Shown piece by piece: positions 24,645 through 32,986 of a stretch of DNA of 64,000 nucleotides. Where the stretch lies: contig NZ_JBFRBB010000003.1 in assembly GCF_040932035.1 (NCBI RefSeq), positions 434,001 to 498,000 on the forward strand, written 5' to 3'. Each line of letters opens with the position of its first letter. Position 1 is the stretch's first letter. Under the pieces are notes generated by a model, which saw only the letters and a program-made list of their open reading frames with translations, was not told where the DNA came from and did no database searches. The position numbers and the translations under genes are program-made. Source of the DNA: Hoeflea_A sp040932035 (GTDB taxonomy: Bacteria; Pseudomonadota; Alphaproteobacteria; Rhizobiales; Rhizobiaceae).

Positions 24645-25355
24645 TCAAACTGTCCCTTTGAGCTGTTCTATCGCCTTCGGCAGCGATGTCAGGCTGTCGA
24701 TAATCAGGTCAGCATCAAGTCGGTGTCTTGCATGGACTGAATACTTGCCGCATATGGCGATTGAAACCATCGGCACGGCTTTCGCAGCCGCTACGTCTAC
24801 GGGACTGTCCCCCACCATGAGACTGTCTTTCCCGCTGACCCCAAAATCGGACAGCGCCTGCAGCAGCATGTCCGGTGCCGGTTTGAGCGCCGTACCGGAG
24901 CCGCCGCCATTGATTGCGCCGATATATTCGGACAGCCCGAAATGCTTAACGATACGTCTTGCCATTGACGCCGGCTTGTTGGTGACGACCGCAATGCGAA
25001 TGCCTTGCTCCGCAAAGGCGGATAACGCTTCAATAGCCCCTTCGCGCAGCACGGAATGGGTTGTCATGAGCTCGACATAATAACGGAAGAACAAATCCGC
25101 CTTCCTGGACAAAAGAGGTTCTGCCAGCGCAATGTTGCGCGCAGCAAAGGCTTCGCGAACGAGCGCCCTGGAACCACAACCCGCCATGTTTCGAATGTCG
25201 TTGAGCGCAAGCGGCTCAAGTCTTTCTTCTTCAAGAAGCCTGTTTGCGGAGCGTGTGAGAACGGGCACCGGGTCAACCAATGTGCCGTCGAGATCGAATA
25301 GAACGGCCCGCGGCCAATCCGCGGGCCTCGAAAGCCTGTTCAAGTTCATGTTCAT
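24645..25355 (-). CDS. HAD-superfamily phosphatase, phosphoglycolate phosphatase-like
   Basis: 236 residues. HAD motif I LFDLDGTLVD (nucleophile Asp), cap domain of type C1, motif II VVTNKP, motif III Lys in ALKPAPDML, motif IV MVGDSPVDVAAA. Gph/PGPase-like size. It follows the DUF2877 gene by 44 bases on the same strand and could be part of the allG-allH transcript, making a phosphatase step possible, but general phosphoglycolate salvage is equally likely. Ribosome site is weak. Confidence 0.85.
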   Translation of the reverse strand: MNMNLNRLSRPADWPRAVLFDLDGTLVDPVPVLTRSANRLLEEERLEPLALNDIRNMAGCGSRALVREAFAARNIALAEPLLSRKADLFFRYYVELMTTHSVLREGAIEALSAFAEQGIRIAVVTNKPASMARRIVKHFGLSEYIGAINGGGSGTALKPAPDMLLQALSDFGVSGKDSLMVGDSPVDVAAAKAVPMVSIAICGKYSVHARHRLDADLIIDSLTSLPKAIEQLKGTV

Positions 25356-25399
25356 TGCGGCCTATCCAGTGTGGAACGCCAGTGCCAAGACCCGGCAGC

Positions 25400-26215
25400 T
25401 CAGCCGGAGCGCACATCCGCCGCAAGCCCGAGGCCGGCCAGCAGGCCTTTGCCTGACGAGCGGCCGATCGATGCCACAACGTCAACCGCATGGTCAAACC
25501 GACGGCGCGCGGCGCGGGCACTGGCCCGTTTCCTCGTGGACGCCATGTGACACGCGGCGTCAAGCAGGTCATAGATTGGCTGGATGCTCTGGCCGACGGC
25601 GGCCCAGTCAAGAAAACACCGGCTGAGCTCGGTCGTCGCCGCCCGGCTGGCCATATCGCCAGGCACGTGGGATGCCGGGTCGCTCATATGCGTGAGCATC
25701 AATATGCCGGCAAGCACATCATCCCCCGTCGGCGTCAAGCCACCGCCCAACCCCTCAAGCAGTTGTCTTGCCGCATTCAAATCTGACCGTTTCAGAGCCT
25801 CATCGACCTCCGGCCAGACGTGAGAAACGTCACGGGGAACCATATCGGGGCTGTTAAGCTGCGCAAGCGTCGGAACGATCGTGTCGAGCCTTTCGGGAGT
25901 GGGGAGCGATGGACGATGCCGGGTTGCTCCGGACAGATCTATGATGCAGGTCTTGGTCCACAATCTGTCCAGCGCGAAGTGCACAATTGACTGTTCAGGC
26001 GGAATGGGCGGTTGTTTTCTGAGGACCAGGTGAAGCGGCCCAGCCGGAATTTTCGGTCCGCCCACCGCGAACAGCATTCCGGCGGCACGGACGTAGAAGC
26101 CGGACGAAAATGTTCCGACAACGCAACCGGCGCCGTGAGCCGTCTTCATCGCGCACTGCCGGGCCTGCGTGACGCCGTCGCCGATTGTGCGCGCCGCTAG
26201 TGAACGATGCGTCAT
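25400..26215 (-). CDS. allH: DUF2877 protein, AllH-like oxamate carbamoyltransferase subunit
   Basis: 271 residues from ATG 26215, which overlaps the preceding stop as ATGA. The DUF2877 signature GLGGGLTPTGDDVLAGIL is near residue 155, and STRKRASARAAR near residue 235. In E. coli the DUF2877 protein YlbF (AllH) works with FdrA (AllF) and the DUF1116 protein YlbE (AllG) as oxamate carbamoyltransferase, moving a carbamoyl group from oxalurate to phosphate. The directly preceding gene is the DUF1116 partner. Subunit assignment is by family; the true substrate here may differ. Confidence 0.82.
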   Translation of the reverse strand: MTHRSLAARTIGDGVTQARQCAMKTAHGAGCVVGTFSSGFYVRAAGMLFAVGGPKIPAGPLHLVLRKQPPIPPEQSIVHFALDRLWTKTCIIDLSGATRHRPSLPTPERLDTIVPTLAQLNSPDMVPRDVSHVWPEVDEALKRSDLNAARQLLEGLGGGLTPTGDDVLAGILMLTHMSDPASHVPGDMASRAATTELSRCFLDWAAVGQSIQPIYDLLDAACHMASTRKRASARAARRRFDHAVDVVASIGRSSGKGLLAGLGLAADVRSG

Positions 26216-27633
26216 GACGCAAGACGGCGGTCTAGATCCAGCAGTGCATCGGTGAAGCACCGGACAGGAGCCCAGGCAACACCGGCACCGACTTGACCGG
26301 TTCCCGCGGACGCGTGGATGATGCCGGTATTCACCGCTGGTGTGATTGACAGTTCAGCCACCTTGCGCACGTCGACACCGACGGGTGTCCCGACATTGTC
26401 GAGGATCGGGAGCCGGAACCTTGTGCTTTCACCCACGCAGATACGTTGCATGCTGCGCGTTGCAGCGATTGCATCCGACATCCGTCCTCCGAGGAAACCG
26501 GCGACCGCCGGAGAGTTGGCTGCTGCCGGGCCGCCGAGGCCGATCAGTTCCAGCACTGCGCTGTCGCCAATATCCGGGGCGCTCGTTTCAGGACCGTAGC
26601 CCGGATAGTAAAGAGCGTCCTGGATCGGCGGCGACTCGGTGATGAACCACCGGTTTTCATTGCCCGGCAACTGAACCCCGTATGTGGTTCCGTTTCTCGA
26701 CATCGTGGTAACGATGCTCGAGTTTTCGACGGAAGAGGCTGAATCGACCAGCGCCTTGGCACCGGCCATCGCGACATTGAGGAACATGAGATGATTGCCG
26801 CTGAGAAATGAAGCGACCTCCGGCGCCGCATCGTTGGAACTTCGCACCAGATAGGGAAGGAGATCGCGCAGAAACAGGTTGGTTGTGGCCTGCACCCGCA
26901 TGTGAACATCATCACCCATTGGTACGCCCTGTGCGGCCAGCGCAAATATGTCTATGTCGCCTTTCTCGACCAGTGCGCCAGCCAGCACGGGGCCCACCGC
27001 ATCGCGAAGGAAACGAAGCCGATCGATCGCTTCGTCGCTGTCAACGCCAAACCACGGCACTGCACCCGAGCCCTGGTTGATGCTGGAATAAGAGACGGTG
27101 CCGCCCAGGGCGTTTTCGACAATGTAGACGGGCGCTGACGGTCCGATCGATGTTGCCATCGGCACAACGGTCGCGTGTTCGTTTGCCGGTTTGAGTTCAA
27201 CCTCTCCGGAGGCAACCATTTGTGCGGCAGTCATGGTTTCGGCAGCCCAGCCTTCGGCAACGACTGCCGCCTTGATCGACCGCTGCAGCGGATCGCACAT
27301 GGCATCCCATGCGATCGACGGCCCGCAGTGAAGCACTGTTCGTTGTCCCATGCCCGCGATCACCGAGCCGGCCCGGTCAATTCCTTTGAGCATGGGCACG
27401 CCATCGTTCAATCGCGTTATGACTTCAGAGTTCGCCTTGTCGATCAGCGCGGATTTTGGCCCCAATAATCGGGACAGCGCCGCAACCACATCGGTTTCTC
27501 CGCCTCCCGGAATCCGCCAATCGACGCCTATGGCCGAAGCGCCCTGATTGCGGACGGATGTCTCGAACAGCGGAAGACCGATGTTCACGACATCGACGGT
27601 GTTGGGAAGTTCAACGACAGGAGGCGATTGCAT
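26212..27633 (-). CDS. allG: DUF1116 protein, AllG-like oxamate carbamoyltransferase subunit
   Basis: 473 residues, matching the YlbE/AllG family length. Recognisable stretches are NVDVVNIGLPLF-like N-terminus, VPMLKGIDRAGSVIAGM, MGDDVHMRVQATTNLFLRDLLPYL (the DUF1116 core) and SFLSGNHLMFLNVAMAGAKA. It forms the core with AllF and AllH in E. coli. Here it starts a minus-strand operon (allG-allH-HAD) with GAAAGGA ribosome site. Its promoter contains the TATAGTGTA and TTAATTA(T) words also found before the AIR-synthase-like gene. Confidence 0.85.
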   Translation of the reverse strand: MQSPPVVELPNTVDVVNIGLPLFETSVRNQGASAIGVDWRIPGGGETDVVAALSRLLGPKSALIDKANSEVITRLNDGVPMLKGIDRAGSVIAGMGQRTVLHCGPSIAWDAMCDPLQRSIKAAVVAEGWAAETMTAAQMVASGEVELKPANEHATVVPMATSIGPSAPVYIVENALGGTVSYSSINQGSGAVPWFGVDSDEAIDRLRFLRDAVGPVLAGALVEKGDIDIFALAAQGVPMGDDVHMRVQATTNLFLRDLLPYLVRSSNDAAPEVASFLSGNHLMFLNVAMAGAKALVDSASSVENSSIVTTMSRNGTTYGVQLPGNENRWFITESPPIQDALYYPGYGPETSAPDIGDSAVLELIGLGGPAAANSPAVAGFLGGRMSDAIAATRSMQRICVGESTRFRLPILDNVGTPVGVDVRKVAELSITPAVNTGIIHASAGTGQVGAGVAWAPVRCFTDALLDLDRRLAS

Positions 27634-27696
27634 AGGAGTCCTTTCAACGGGGTGTGGGGTTTACCGTCGGCAACGGGTAAAACCGGAATCGTTTAC

Positions 27697-27720
27697 TATA
27701 GTGTATGATAATTAACTATG
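27697..27720. promoter_or_regulatory. Putative operator of the allG operon
   Basis: AT-rich block containing TATAGTGTATGAT followed by AATTAACTATG, about 65-85 bases upstream of allG. TATAGTGTA and AATTAACTA both recur before the AIR-synthase-like gene (46203-46230), and the reverse-complement word ATAGTTAA recurs before the carbamate kinase gene (43733-43740). Binding protein unknown; the XRE-cupin regulator at 46414 is one candidate. Confidence 0.5.
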
Positions 27721-27888
27721 AGACTAATGTCAATTTTTTGCGGTGAGGCCGCAAAGAGAGCGATCAACGCGCCAATGGGGTATTACGGGTGGTTGCGGGT
27801 TTTGGGCGCTTTGGTTGACAGGCAGCAACTGGTGGCAGATGCGACACCGCAATGCCCTGGCCTGGTACAATGATGGTTCACCAAAGCC

Positions 27889-27923
27889 GCCCCGGCCGGA
27901 AATGAATTCGCTGCGGCCGGGGC
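27889..27923. terminator. Strong inverted repeat downstream of the DUF1097 gene
   Basis: Perfect 10-bp stem GCCCCGGCCG/CGGCCGGGGC with a 15-base loop, about 55 bases after the stop of the minus-strand gene at 27978. No clear T-run on either side, so it may be a Rho-dependent or processing hairpin. It is the only termination candidate for the nitrile hydratase-side operon. Confidence 0.5.
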
Positions 27924-27977
27924 AAAGAACCGCGCCATGCCGCCGTGGCTGGCGGCGGCTGGACTGTGATAATCGCC

Positions 27978-28502
27978 TCAGGCTTCCCTGGTCATGGCTG
28001 CACCCCATTTACCCGAAATGAGGCCGAACACGCCGCCGGCAATAGCCGACAGAGGAATAAGGATAACGGAGTTCTGAAGACTGACCGAAGTCAGCACTTC
28101 CATCGTCATCACATCAGGCGTCTGCAGGAGATATCCAAACGAAGTGGCGATCCCGAAAACGGTTGCCGGAATGGCCGCAAACAGGGGAATGTTGGCTGCG
28201 ATCACCGCCACGGCAACGCCAATGCCAACCGCCAGCGCCGCCCAAACCGGAAGTCCGACAATATCCCCGATCGGGAATGTCAGGATAGCCAGAGCGGTCA
28301 GCCAGGCCAGTAAGGCGCCAAAAATGCCGCCGACAATGATCTTCTGCAGTGCGGCCCCGTCGGCGCCGAGAGCAAAGAAGCCGCCCCAGAAAACAAACGC
28401 CACCGGGATCAGGTAAATCCCGCTAAGCGGACCAAGAGCAAGATACGTTGCGACCACTCCTGTCAAAGGGATGCTTATAGATAGTGCGTTCAAATTCTTC
28501 AT
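27978..28502 (-). CDS. DUF1097-family membrane protein
   Basis: 174 residues from ATG 28502 with an AGGAGG ribosome site. Almost wholly hydrophobic with five or so membrane segments and glycine-rich turns (GGIFGALLAWLTALAIL, AIAGGVFGLISGKWG). It resembles DUF1097 inner-membrane proteins such as YcdZ, whose role is unknown. It follows the nitrile hydratase/OsmC genes on the same strand after a 260-base gap, so a transport role for a nitrile, amide or metal is conceivable but not shown. Confidence 0.7.
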   Translation of the reverse strand: MKNLNALSISIPLTGVVATYLALGPLSGIYLIPVAFVFWGGFFALGADGAALQKIIVGGIFGALLAWLTALAILTFPIGDIVGLPVWAALAVGIGVAVAVIAANIPLFAAIPATVFGIATSFGYLLQTPDVMTMEVLTSVSLQNSVILIPLSAIAGGVFGLISGKWGAAMTREA

Positions 28503-28762
28503 AACTGTGTCCTCCTCAGTTTGTTGAAGCATTGAGCCGCCGAAGGCGGCGTGAGTTCCTGATTGTTTTTGTTCTTGTCGCAAACCGTGAATCCACTCAT
28601 TTGCGATTGTCACCGGCCCCTACCGGCGATCATGTGCATGTTCTTGTATTGATCCTCCCCCATGGTTTCTTGTCAGCAATGACGGGCTTTGGCACACAGA
28701 TGTTCCGCTCCGGAATCAGCATGTGTTTCCAGAAAATGAAAAAGCGCTGTTAGGGCTTTGTT

Positions 28763-29161
28763 TTATGGCGCCGGTGCAGCTATGGCCGTTGCGTTCACCT
28801 TGATCTCTATCTCGGATCTAAGCGTATTGGTCACATAGCAGACACGCTCCGCAGCCTGCACAAGTGTATCAACCCGATCCGGATCGCAGCCCAGGCGGCT
28901 TTCGATGCTGATTGAGCGAAATCGCGGACCGTCATAAATTCCGGTTGCGCTGACCGTGAGGTCGTCGAGGGCGATGGATCGCTTTCGTGCGCTATAGGCG
29001 ATGGCAAGGGTAAAGCACGAAGCGACCGATGCGAGCAGCAGCGCCGTCGGCTCCGGGCCGAGGTTGGATCCGCCGACATGCTCCGGCTCGTCGACGGTGA
29101 CAACAAATTCACCCGCCGATACATCGCAGCACAAGCCGCCGCGCCAGGTGCTTTCCACCAT
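28763..29161 (-). CDS. OsmC-family protein
   Basis: 132 residues from ATG 29161. The two OsmC/Ohr cysteines are in SVASCFTLAIAY and ERVCYVTNTL, with PEPTALLLASVASC and the C-terminal SEIEIKVNATAI strand. OsmC/Ohr enzymes reduce organic hydroperoxides with the cysteine pair; many OsmC-like proteins have undefined roles. It lies 11 bases after the nitrile hydratase activator gene, so it belongs to that transcript. It may protect the oxidised-cysteine active site or handle a reactive pathway intermediate (inference). Confidence 0.82.
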   Translation of the reverse strand: MVESTWRGGLCCDVSAGEFVVTVDEPEHVGGSNLGPEPTALLLASVASCFTLAIAYSARKRSIALDDLTVSATGIYDGPRFRSISIESRLGCDPDRVDTLVQAAERVCYVTNTLRSEIEIKVNATAIAAPAP

Positions 29162-29172
29162 GCGCTGGCCGG

Positions 29173-29535
29173 TCAATGGTGATGCCCGTCCGCGTGATCG
29201 TGGTCGTGGCCGTGCGGGCGCTTGCAGAAATCGGTAACAAGCGTGTCGAGTTCTGCGGTCGAGATCAGACCCCGCTCCACAACCAGCGCCTCGAGAGCTG
29301 CAAACCACCGTTCGTAATAGCGGTAGGACGGCAAGCCGTCCTGCCCGGGTTCGCACTTGGCAATGGAAGTGATCAGGCTTTGCTGAAAATCCGACCAGTC
29401 AAAAATACCAAGATCGGCCAGGGCAGCCGCCATTCCGAATGCGCGGCTCTCCCAGGGTTCTTCAAACACCAGCTCACCATTGGATCGCGGCAGTGACGTT
29501 TCGGAATCGGTCCCTAATTTTTCAACGAGGCTCAT
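29173..29535 (-). CDS. Nitrile hydratase activator/accessory protein with His-rich tail
   Basis: 120 residues from ATG 29535, four bases after the alpha stop. The core (FEEPWESRAFGMAAALADLGIFDWSDFQ, then YYERWFAALEALVVERGLIS) matches the nitrile hydratase beta-N-terminal-like activator family (P14K/NhlE type) that delivers cobalt to the alpha subunit. It ends in HGHDHDHADGHHH, a clear metal-binding tail. ALEALVVERGLI also echoes the alpha subunit's N-terminus, consistent with swapping contacts during self-subunit exchange. Supports a cobalt enzyme. Confidence 0.88.
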   Translation of the reverse strand: MSLVEKLGTDSETSLPRSNGELVFEEPWESRAFGMAAALADLGIFDWSDFQQSLITSIAKCEPGQDGLPSYRYYERWFAALEALVVERGLISTAELDTLVTDFCKRPHGHDHDHADGHHH

Positions 29536-29539
29536 GGAA

Positions 29540-30139
29540 CTATCCTGCCTTGACTGCGGCGACACCAACCATGGCGTCGCGTGAAACGAGCAAAGCGAGC
29601 TCCTCTTCAGAGAGATCTTCGGTTCCTTCCGGCCGGTTCGGAAGCACGAAATACCGGTTTTCCGCGCTGGAATCCCACACGTGGATTTCCACGTCGTCAG
29701 CCAGTTCGAGACCCATTTCGCCCAATAGCTTGCGTGGCTCGCGAACTACGCGAGAACGATAGGCGGGATCCTTGTACCAGTTGGGCGGAAGGCCGAGGAG
29801 CGGCCATGGATAGCAAGAGCAAAGCGTGCACACCACCACATTGTGCAATGTTGGCGTGTTTTCAACGACAACGATGTGTTCGCCCTGCGGGCCGCCAAAT
29901 CCAAGTTCCTTTACTGCATCCGTGCCGGATTCGAGCAGGCGCTTGCGGTAATCGGGATCGACCCAGGCCTTGGCCACCACCTTCGCGCCATTCATCGGTC
30001 CGACGTCATTAACATAGCGGCTGATAAATCCATCAAGCATTTCCGGATCCACCAGACCACGCTCGACAAGCAGTGCCTCCAGAGCCTCGACACGCAATTG
30101 CGGCGAGGGGTAGTCGGCTGAATGTGGGTAATCGGTCAT
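29540..30139 (-). CDS. nthA: Nitrile hydratase alpha subunit, cobalt type
   Basis: 199 residues with the metal-binding motif VVCTLCSCYPW at about residue 101. The Thr in CTLCSC is the mark of cobalt-type enzymes (iron types have Ser). The three Cys and Ser amide nitrogens bind Co(III), and two Cys are normally oxidised. Other family parts: AKAWVDPDYRKRLL, NWYKDPAYRSRVVREPR and the VWDSSAENRYFVLP barrel. The enzyme hydrates nitriles (or related N-cyano/thiocyanate substrates) to amides. AGGAGG ribosome site. Downstream of beta, an order seen in cobalt-type clusters. Thiocyanate hydrolase gamma subunits share this motif, so substrate is open. Confidence 0.93.
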   Translation of the reverse strand: MTDYPHSADYPSPQLRVEALEALLVERGLVDPEMLDGFISRYVNDVGPMNGAKVVAKAWVDPDYRKRLLESGTDAVKELGFGGPQGEHIVVVENTPTLHNVVVCTLCSCYPWPLLGLPPNWYKDPAYRSRVVREPRKLLGEMGLELADDVEIHVWDSSAENRYFVLPNRPEGTEDLSEEELALLVSRDAMVGVAAVKAG

Positions 30140-30361
30140 GAGGCCTCCTGATAACTTTCAATCATGTCAGTGAACAAAGTCGGGAGCTTTGCGCTTTCGC
30201 CCCAACTTTCTGAGGAAGTGGGTCAACAGCGCCTCCAGCGCCTCGACCCGCAATTGCGGTGAGGGGTAGTCGGCTGAGTGGGGGTAATCGGTCATGACGC
30301 CTCCAGGTAGCTCTCGAACATGTCGATGAACAAAGTCGCGGGCTCTGAATCCTCGCCCCAA
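30068..30361. repeat. Diverged tandem duplication of the nthB end/nthA start
   Basis: Two 138-bp direct copies, 30068-30205 and 30224-30361. Each spans the last 21 or so codons of the beta gene, the junction and the first 23 or so codons of the alpha gene. The right copy carries the true beta end and a dead alpha start; the left copy carries a dead beta end and the true alpha start. The copies differ at about one site in five, so the event is old. Confidence 0.85.
30167..30295 (-). pseudogene. Truncated copy of the nitrile hydratase alpha N-terminus
   Basis: A 42-residue frame starting MTDYPHSADYPSPQLRVEAL, identical for its first 24 residues to the intact alpha subunit, then running out of homology (THFLRKLGRKRK) into a dead copy of the beta 3' end and a stop. 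It overlaps the beta stop as ATGA, so it is probably still translated as a short leader between beta and alpha. It may influence alpha translation. Confidence 0.8.
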
Positions 30362-30951
30362 AGTTCTGTGGAGGTGAACTCCACGGTGTAGACGTGCTGG
30401 GGGTCTTCGCCGGTAAAATGCGCGGTGCTGTCGGGAAGCACGGCGGCAGGCCTTATCGCGCTGATCACGCCGGCATGGCCGCGGATATAGGCAGGAAGGC
30501 GCGTGTGTCCTGATTTGCGAAATGTCTTGGCCCGCACCGGCTGGCCGACGGCGAACTTCGGTGCGGCGTCAATGTCACGGAGCGATCCGGCGCCGCCTCT
30601 TTCATATTGCGGTTTGCGGGTTTCGACATCCGCGGGCTCTTCGACATCTTCACCGCGCAGCCGGCGGGCGCGGGCTTCGACTGCACCGGGCGCCAGGATG
30701 CCGCTGTCAACGCAAAGCTGTTCTGCGCAGCTGAGCCAGCGCCCGTAATATCCGTGCTGCAGATAGTCTAGCGGGTGCAGCCGCTCCAGGCTGTGGCGGA
30801 AAGCATCCAGATTGGTTCCCGAGACGCCCATCGACGCCAGTCCCAGTGCAAATGTCCGCCCATGCCACAGGTCAGCGAATACAGGCTCGTCGGGCTCGAT
30901 CCGGACTGTTCCCCAGCCCTGCGTTCCGCCCATATCGTGTATTCCGTCCAT
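30292..30951 (-). CDS. nthB: Nitrile hydratase beta subunit
   Basis: 219 residues from ATG 30951 (GGGGAGC ribosome site); the MDGIHDMGGTQGWG start is diagnostic for nitrile hydratase beta. HPLDYLQHGYYGRWL is in the helical half and an SH3-like barrel C-terminus follows: PKFAVGQPVRAKTFRKSGHTRLPAYIRGHAGVI and VYTVEFTSTELWGED. It pairs with alpha to complete the active site at the subunit interface. First gene of the operon; divergent from the ComA gene with about 330 bases between. Confidence 0.93.
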   Translation of the reverse strand: MDGIHDMGGTQGWGTVRIEPDEPVFADLWHGRTFALGLASMGVSGTNLDAFRHSLERLHPLDYLQHGYYGRWLSCAEQLCVDSGILAPGAVEARARRLRGEDVEEPADVETRKPQYERGGAGSLRDIDAAPKFAVGQPVRAKTFRKSGHTRLPAYIRGHAGVISAIRPAAVLPDSTAHFTGEDPQHVYTVEFTSTELWGEDSEPATLFIDMFESYLEAS

Positions 30952-31281
30952 TGTGCTCCCCTTTTCGATTGATGGCGAAGCGTAACAAAACGCAATGCTG
31001 ATTGTCAATTATACGATATACATGTTTCTTTAAGGATATGAATAATTCGACCTTCTGACACAGGAAATCCGAGGTGCATGATTGGCGGAATTGCGCTGTT
31101 AATCCCGGATTTGTGGGAAAAACCCTGCGCTGCTTCAGCGGAAAATACGGCGGTCGTGTCGGCCCGGAAGATGAAAGGCGAAGGCGCTCTCGTCGCTTGA
31201 CGACGTTTCGGATATGATATACCAATCACCGTATCGTTAACGGTCATCCCAAGGTCCGTTGAGATGATATTGGAGCTGAGA
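30952..31281. promoter_or_regulatory. Divergent promoter region of nitrile hydratase and ComA operons
   Basis: Non-coding stretch of 330 bases. It holds an AT-rich element TTATACGATATA at 31009-31020, close to the nitrile hydratase start, and GATATGATATAC near 31211 followed by CCGTATCGTTAACGG near 31229 on the ComA side. These resemble the TCGTATACGA palindrome before the carbamate kinase gene (43748-43757). An alternative ComA start at 31264 falls inside it. Confidence 0.5.
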
Positions 31282-32082
31282 ATGTTGGCAGATCCGCGTC
31301 CGTCATTTTTGAAATTGAAAAAAAGACCGCCCAAACCACGCAGCGTTGGACTGACCCATGTTCTCGACAAGGGCTACACATTGTCGATGACACAAGAAGT
31401 ACTGGCACAGGCCGCGGACTTCATCGATATCTGGAAATTCGGATGGGGAACTTCCTACGTTGATCCCGCTGTTCGTTCCAAAGTGGCGGAATTACAGGCG
31501 GCGGGCATCAAAACCTGCACGGGCGGAACCCTCCTCGAAGTGGCCTGGATGCAGGGCCAGACCGAGGCGATGTTTCAATTCGCATCCGAGGTCGGGTTTG
31601 ATTGCGTGGAAGTGTCCGACGGCGCAACGGAGATGCCGCCGAGTGAAAAAAGGAAGCTGATTTCGCGAGCCTGCGATTACGGGTTCGATGTCATGGCTGA
31701 AGTCGGCAGCAAGGATCCTGCCAAGCTCGTAACGCCTGCCGGCTGGCTCGACGAGATTGACGGCGATGTGGCGGCAGGAGCCAGCTGGATTGTCGCCGAG
31801 GGCCGCGAAAGCGGAACGGTCGGTCTCTACGAAGGGACCGGCGAAGTCCGCCGCTCACTGATTGATATGCTCGGGCAAAGCCCCCATGCGGATAAAATCA
31901 TCTATGAAGCGCCGCAACGTGCCCAGCAGTCGTTTCTGCTGCGCCTTTTTGGGCCGAAGGTCAATCTGGGCAATATTTCCATCGACGACATTATGAGCCT
32001 TGAGACGCTGCGGCTTGGTCTGCGGGCGGATACGCTCGGATTGTTGTCGGGAGACGATCGAGGATCAGATGTTCGGATTTGA
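31282..32082 (+). CDS. comA: Phosphosulfolactate synthase (ComA family)
   Basis: 266 residues from ATG 31282, preferred over 31264 because GGAGCTGAG stands in front. ComA motifs are complete: THVLDKGYTL, DIWKFGWGTSYVD, CTGGTLLEVA, CVEVSDGATEMP, MAEVGSKDP and VAEGRESGTVGLY. ComA adds sulfite to phosphoenolpyruvate, giving (R)-phosphosulfolactate, the first step of coenzyme M synthesis in methanogens and in Xanthobacter (XcbB1), and of sulfolactate synthesis in Bacillus spores. The next gene overlaps by 14 bases, and two aspartase/fumarase-family lyases follow, as in the Xanthobacter coenzyme M set. Confidence 0.93.
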   Translation: MLADPRPSFLKLKKRPPKPRSVGLTHVLDKGYTLSMTQEVLAQAADFIDIWKFGWGTSYVDPAVRSKVAELQAAGIKTCTGGTLLEVAWMQGQTEAMFQFASEVGFDCVEVSDGATEMPPSEKRKLISRACDYGFDVMAEVGSKDPAKLVTPAGWLDEIDGDVAAGASWIVAEGRESGTVGLYEGTGEVRRSLIDMLGQSPHADKIIYEAPQRAQQSFLLRLFGPKVNLGNISIDDIMSLETLRLGLRADTLGLLSGDDRGSDVRI

Positions 32083-32986
32083 TCCATCAGCCGCCAATGT
32101 TGTTCCGTCGCGTTATCGTCAGGTGGCGCTGAGCACCGGTCTGCAAAGCCTCGATCCGGTGTGGCTTGAAAATCACTTCATCGGTCGCGAAGCCTATATG
32201 CGCACGCGATTCATCGTCGCGCGATGCGGCGAAGAGACTGCATTGGTTGAGATCGACCGCCGCCAAAGTTCCGACCTGTTCTCGCCAATCGAAAGCGCCC
32301 GCGTTCTGGCAACGCCGCGTCAGTGCCGCTATGTGGTGGCCCGTGAAACGGACTGTGGCGTCGCGTCACAAATGGCGGCAGTTGCCTTGGATCACCAGGA
32401 TGTATCCTGTGTTGTTGTCGAGGGGCGTTATTCCCATGTCAGCTTCATCCTCAACCCCCAACCCTTGAAGCTGCACGTCCTTGATATCGTTCCGCCTTTC
32501 CCCTCGAAACTGCTCGACCAGGTTCAGCGGGTCCTCGATCTGGCGGAGGAACTGCCGCCTGTTGTTGTCGTTCCCACACTGATCGACAGCCGCGCGCAGC
32601 TGACCGAGGCCTGCGACCGGCTTCCGTCCCGGGTGCTCGTGCCCTGTCGCGGGTCGGGCATCGATCTGGAGGGCGTCACTATTGACTACCTCGACGAACG
32701 GCCACAGGCCGCCGACTGGACGCTGCTTGGCTGCGAGCGCTCGCACCAGATTCACCGCTGGTTTTATGGCTCTTCACCGACAACGGTTGATATTTGCCCA
32801 AAACGCTTTGCAGGCGATATCGGCAGGGAGGGCGGTCACATTCTGACACGCTGCTGCCTGCTGCAGGAGGGTATCGAGGATAGCAGCCAGGCGACGTTCG
32901 TTCCGTGGGGTGCCTCGCTTTGCGAGGTGCATGATGCAATCGAAACCATCATAAACCGGGTGGGAGTGACATGGACGCCCACATGA
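32069..32986 (+). CDS. Conserved-looking protein of unknown family between ComA and lyase genes
   Basis: 305 residues from ATG 32069, overlapping ComA by 14 bases and the next gene by 16, so strongly coupled. No family recognised. It is not ComB: the FDVLRATT-type start of 2-phosphosulfolactate phosphatase is absent. Visible features: VVVEGRYSHVSFILNPQPLKLHVLDIVPPFPSKL, a central Val/Pro-rich strand (LPPVVVVPTLIDSR), three to five Cys including a CC pair (TRCCLLQEG) and CPKRF, and many conserved-type His. No signal or membrane segments. Position argues for a direct role in the ComA pathway. Confidence 0.75.
   Translation: MFGFDPSAANVVPSRYRQVALSTGLQSLDPVWLENHFIGREAYMRTRFIVARCGEETALVEIDRRQSSDLFSPIESARVLATPRQCRYVVARETDCGVASQMAAVALDHQDVSCVVVEGRYSHVSFILNPQPLKLHVLDIVPPFPSKLLDQVQRVLDLAEELPPVVVVPTLIDSRAQLTEACDRLPSRVLVPCRGSGIDLEGVTIDYLDERPQAADWTLLGCERSHQIHRWFYGSSPTTVDICPKRFAGDIGREGGHILTRCCLLQEGIEDSSQATFVPWGASLCEVHDAIETIINRVGVTWTPT

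Larger units (their letters stand above)
27634..27977. other. Intergenic region between the allG promoter and the DUF1097 gene
   Basis: 344 bases with no supported gene. It holds the allG promoter side with the AT-rich motif at 27697-27720 and, near the right, a strong stem-loop at 27889-27923. A short frame crossing 27743-28021 has no family features and is taken as non-coding. Confidence 0.55.

Noticed and set aside
32069..32986. Calling the gene after ComA a ComB phosphatase
   Set aside because: The expected ComB motifs are not present; kept as unknown.
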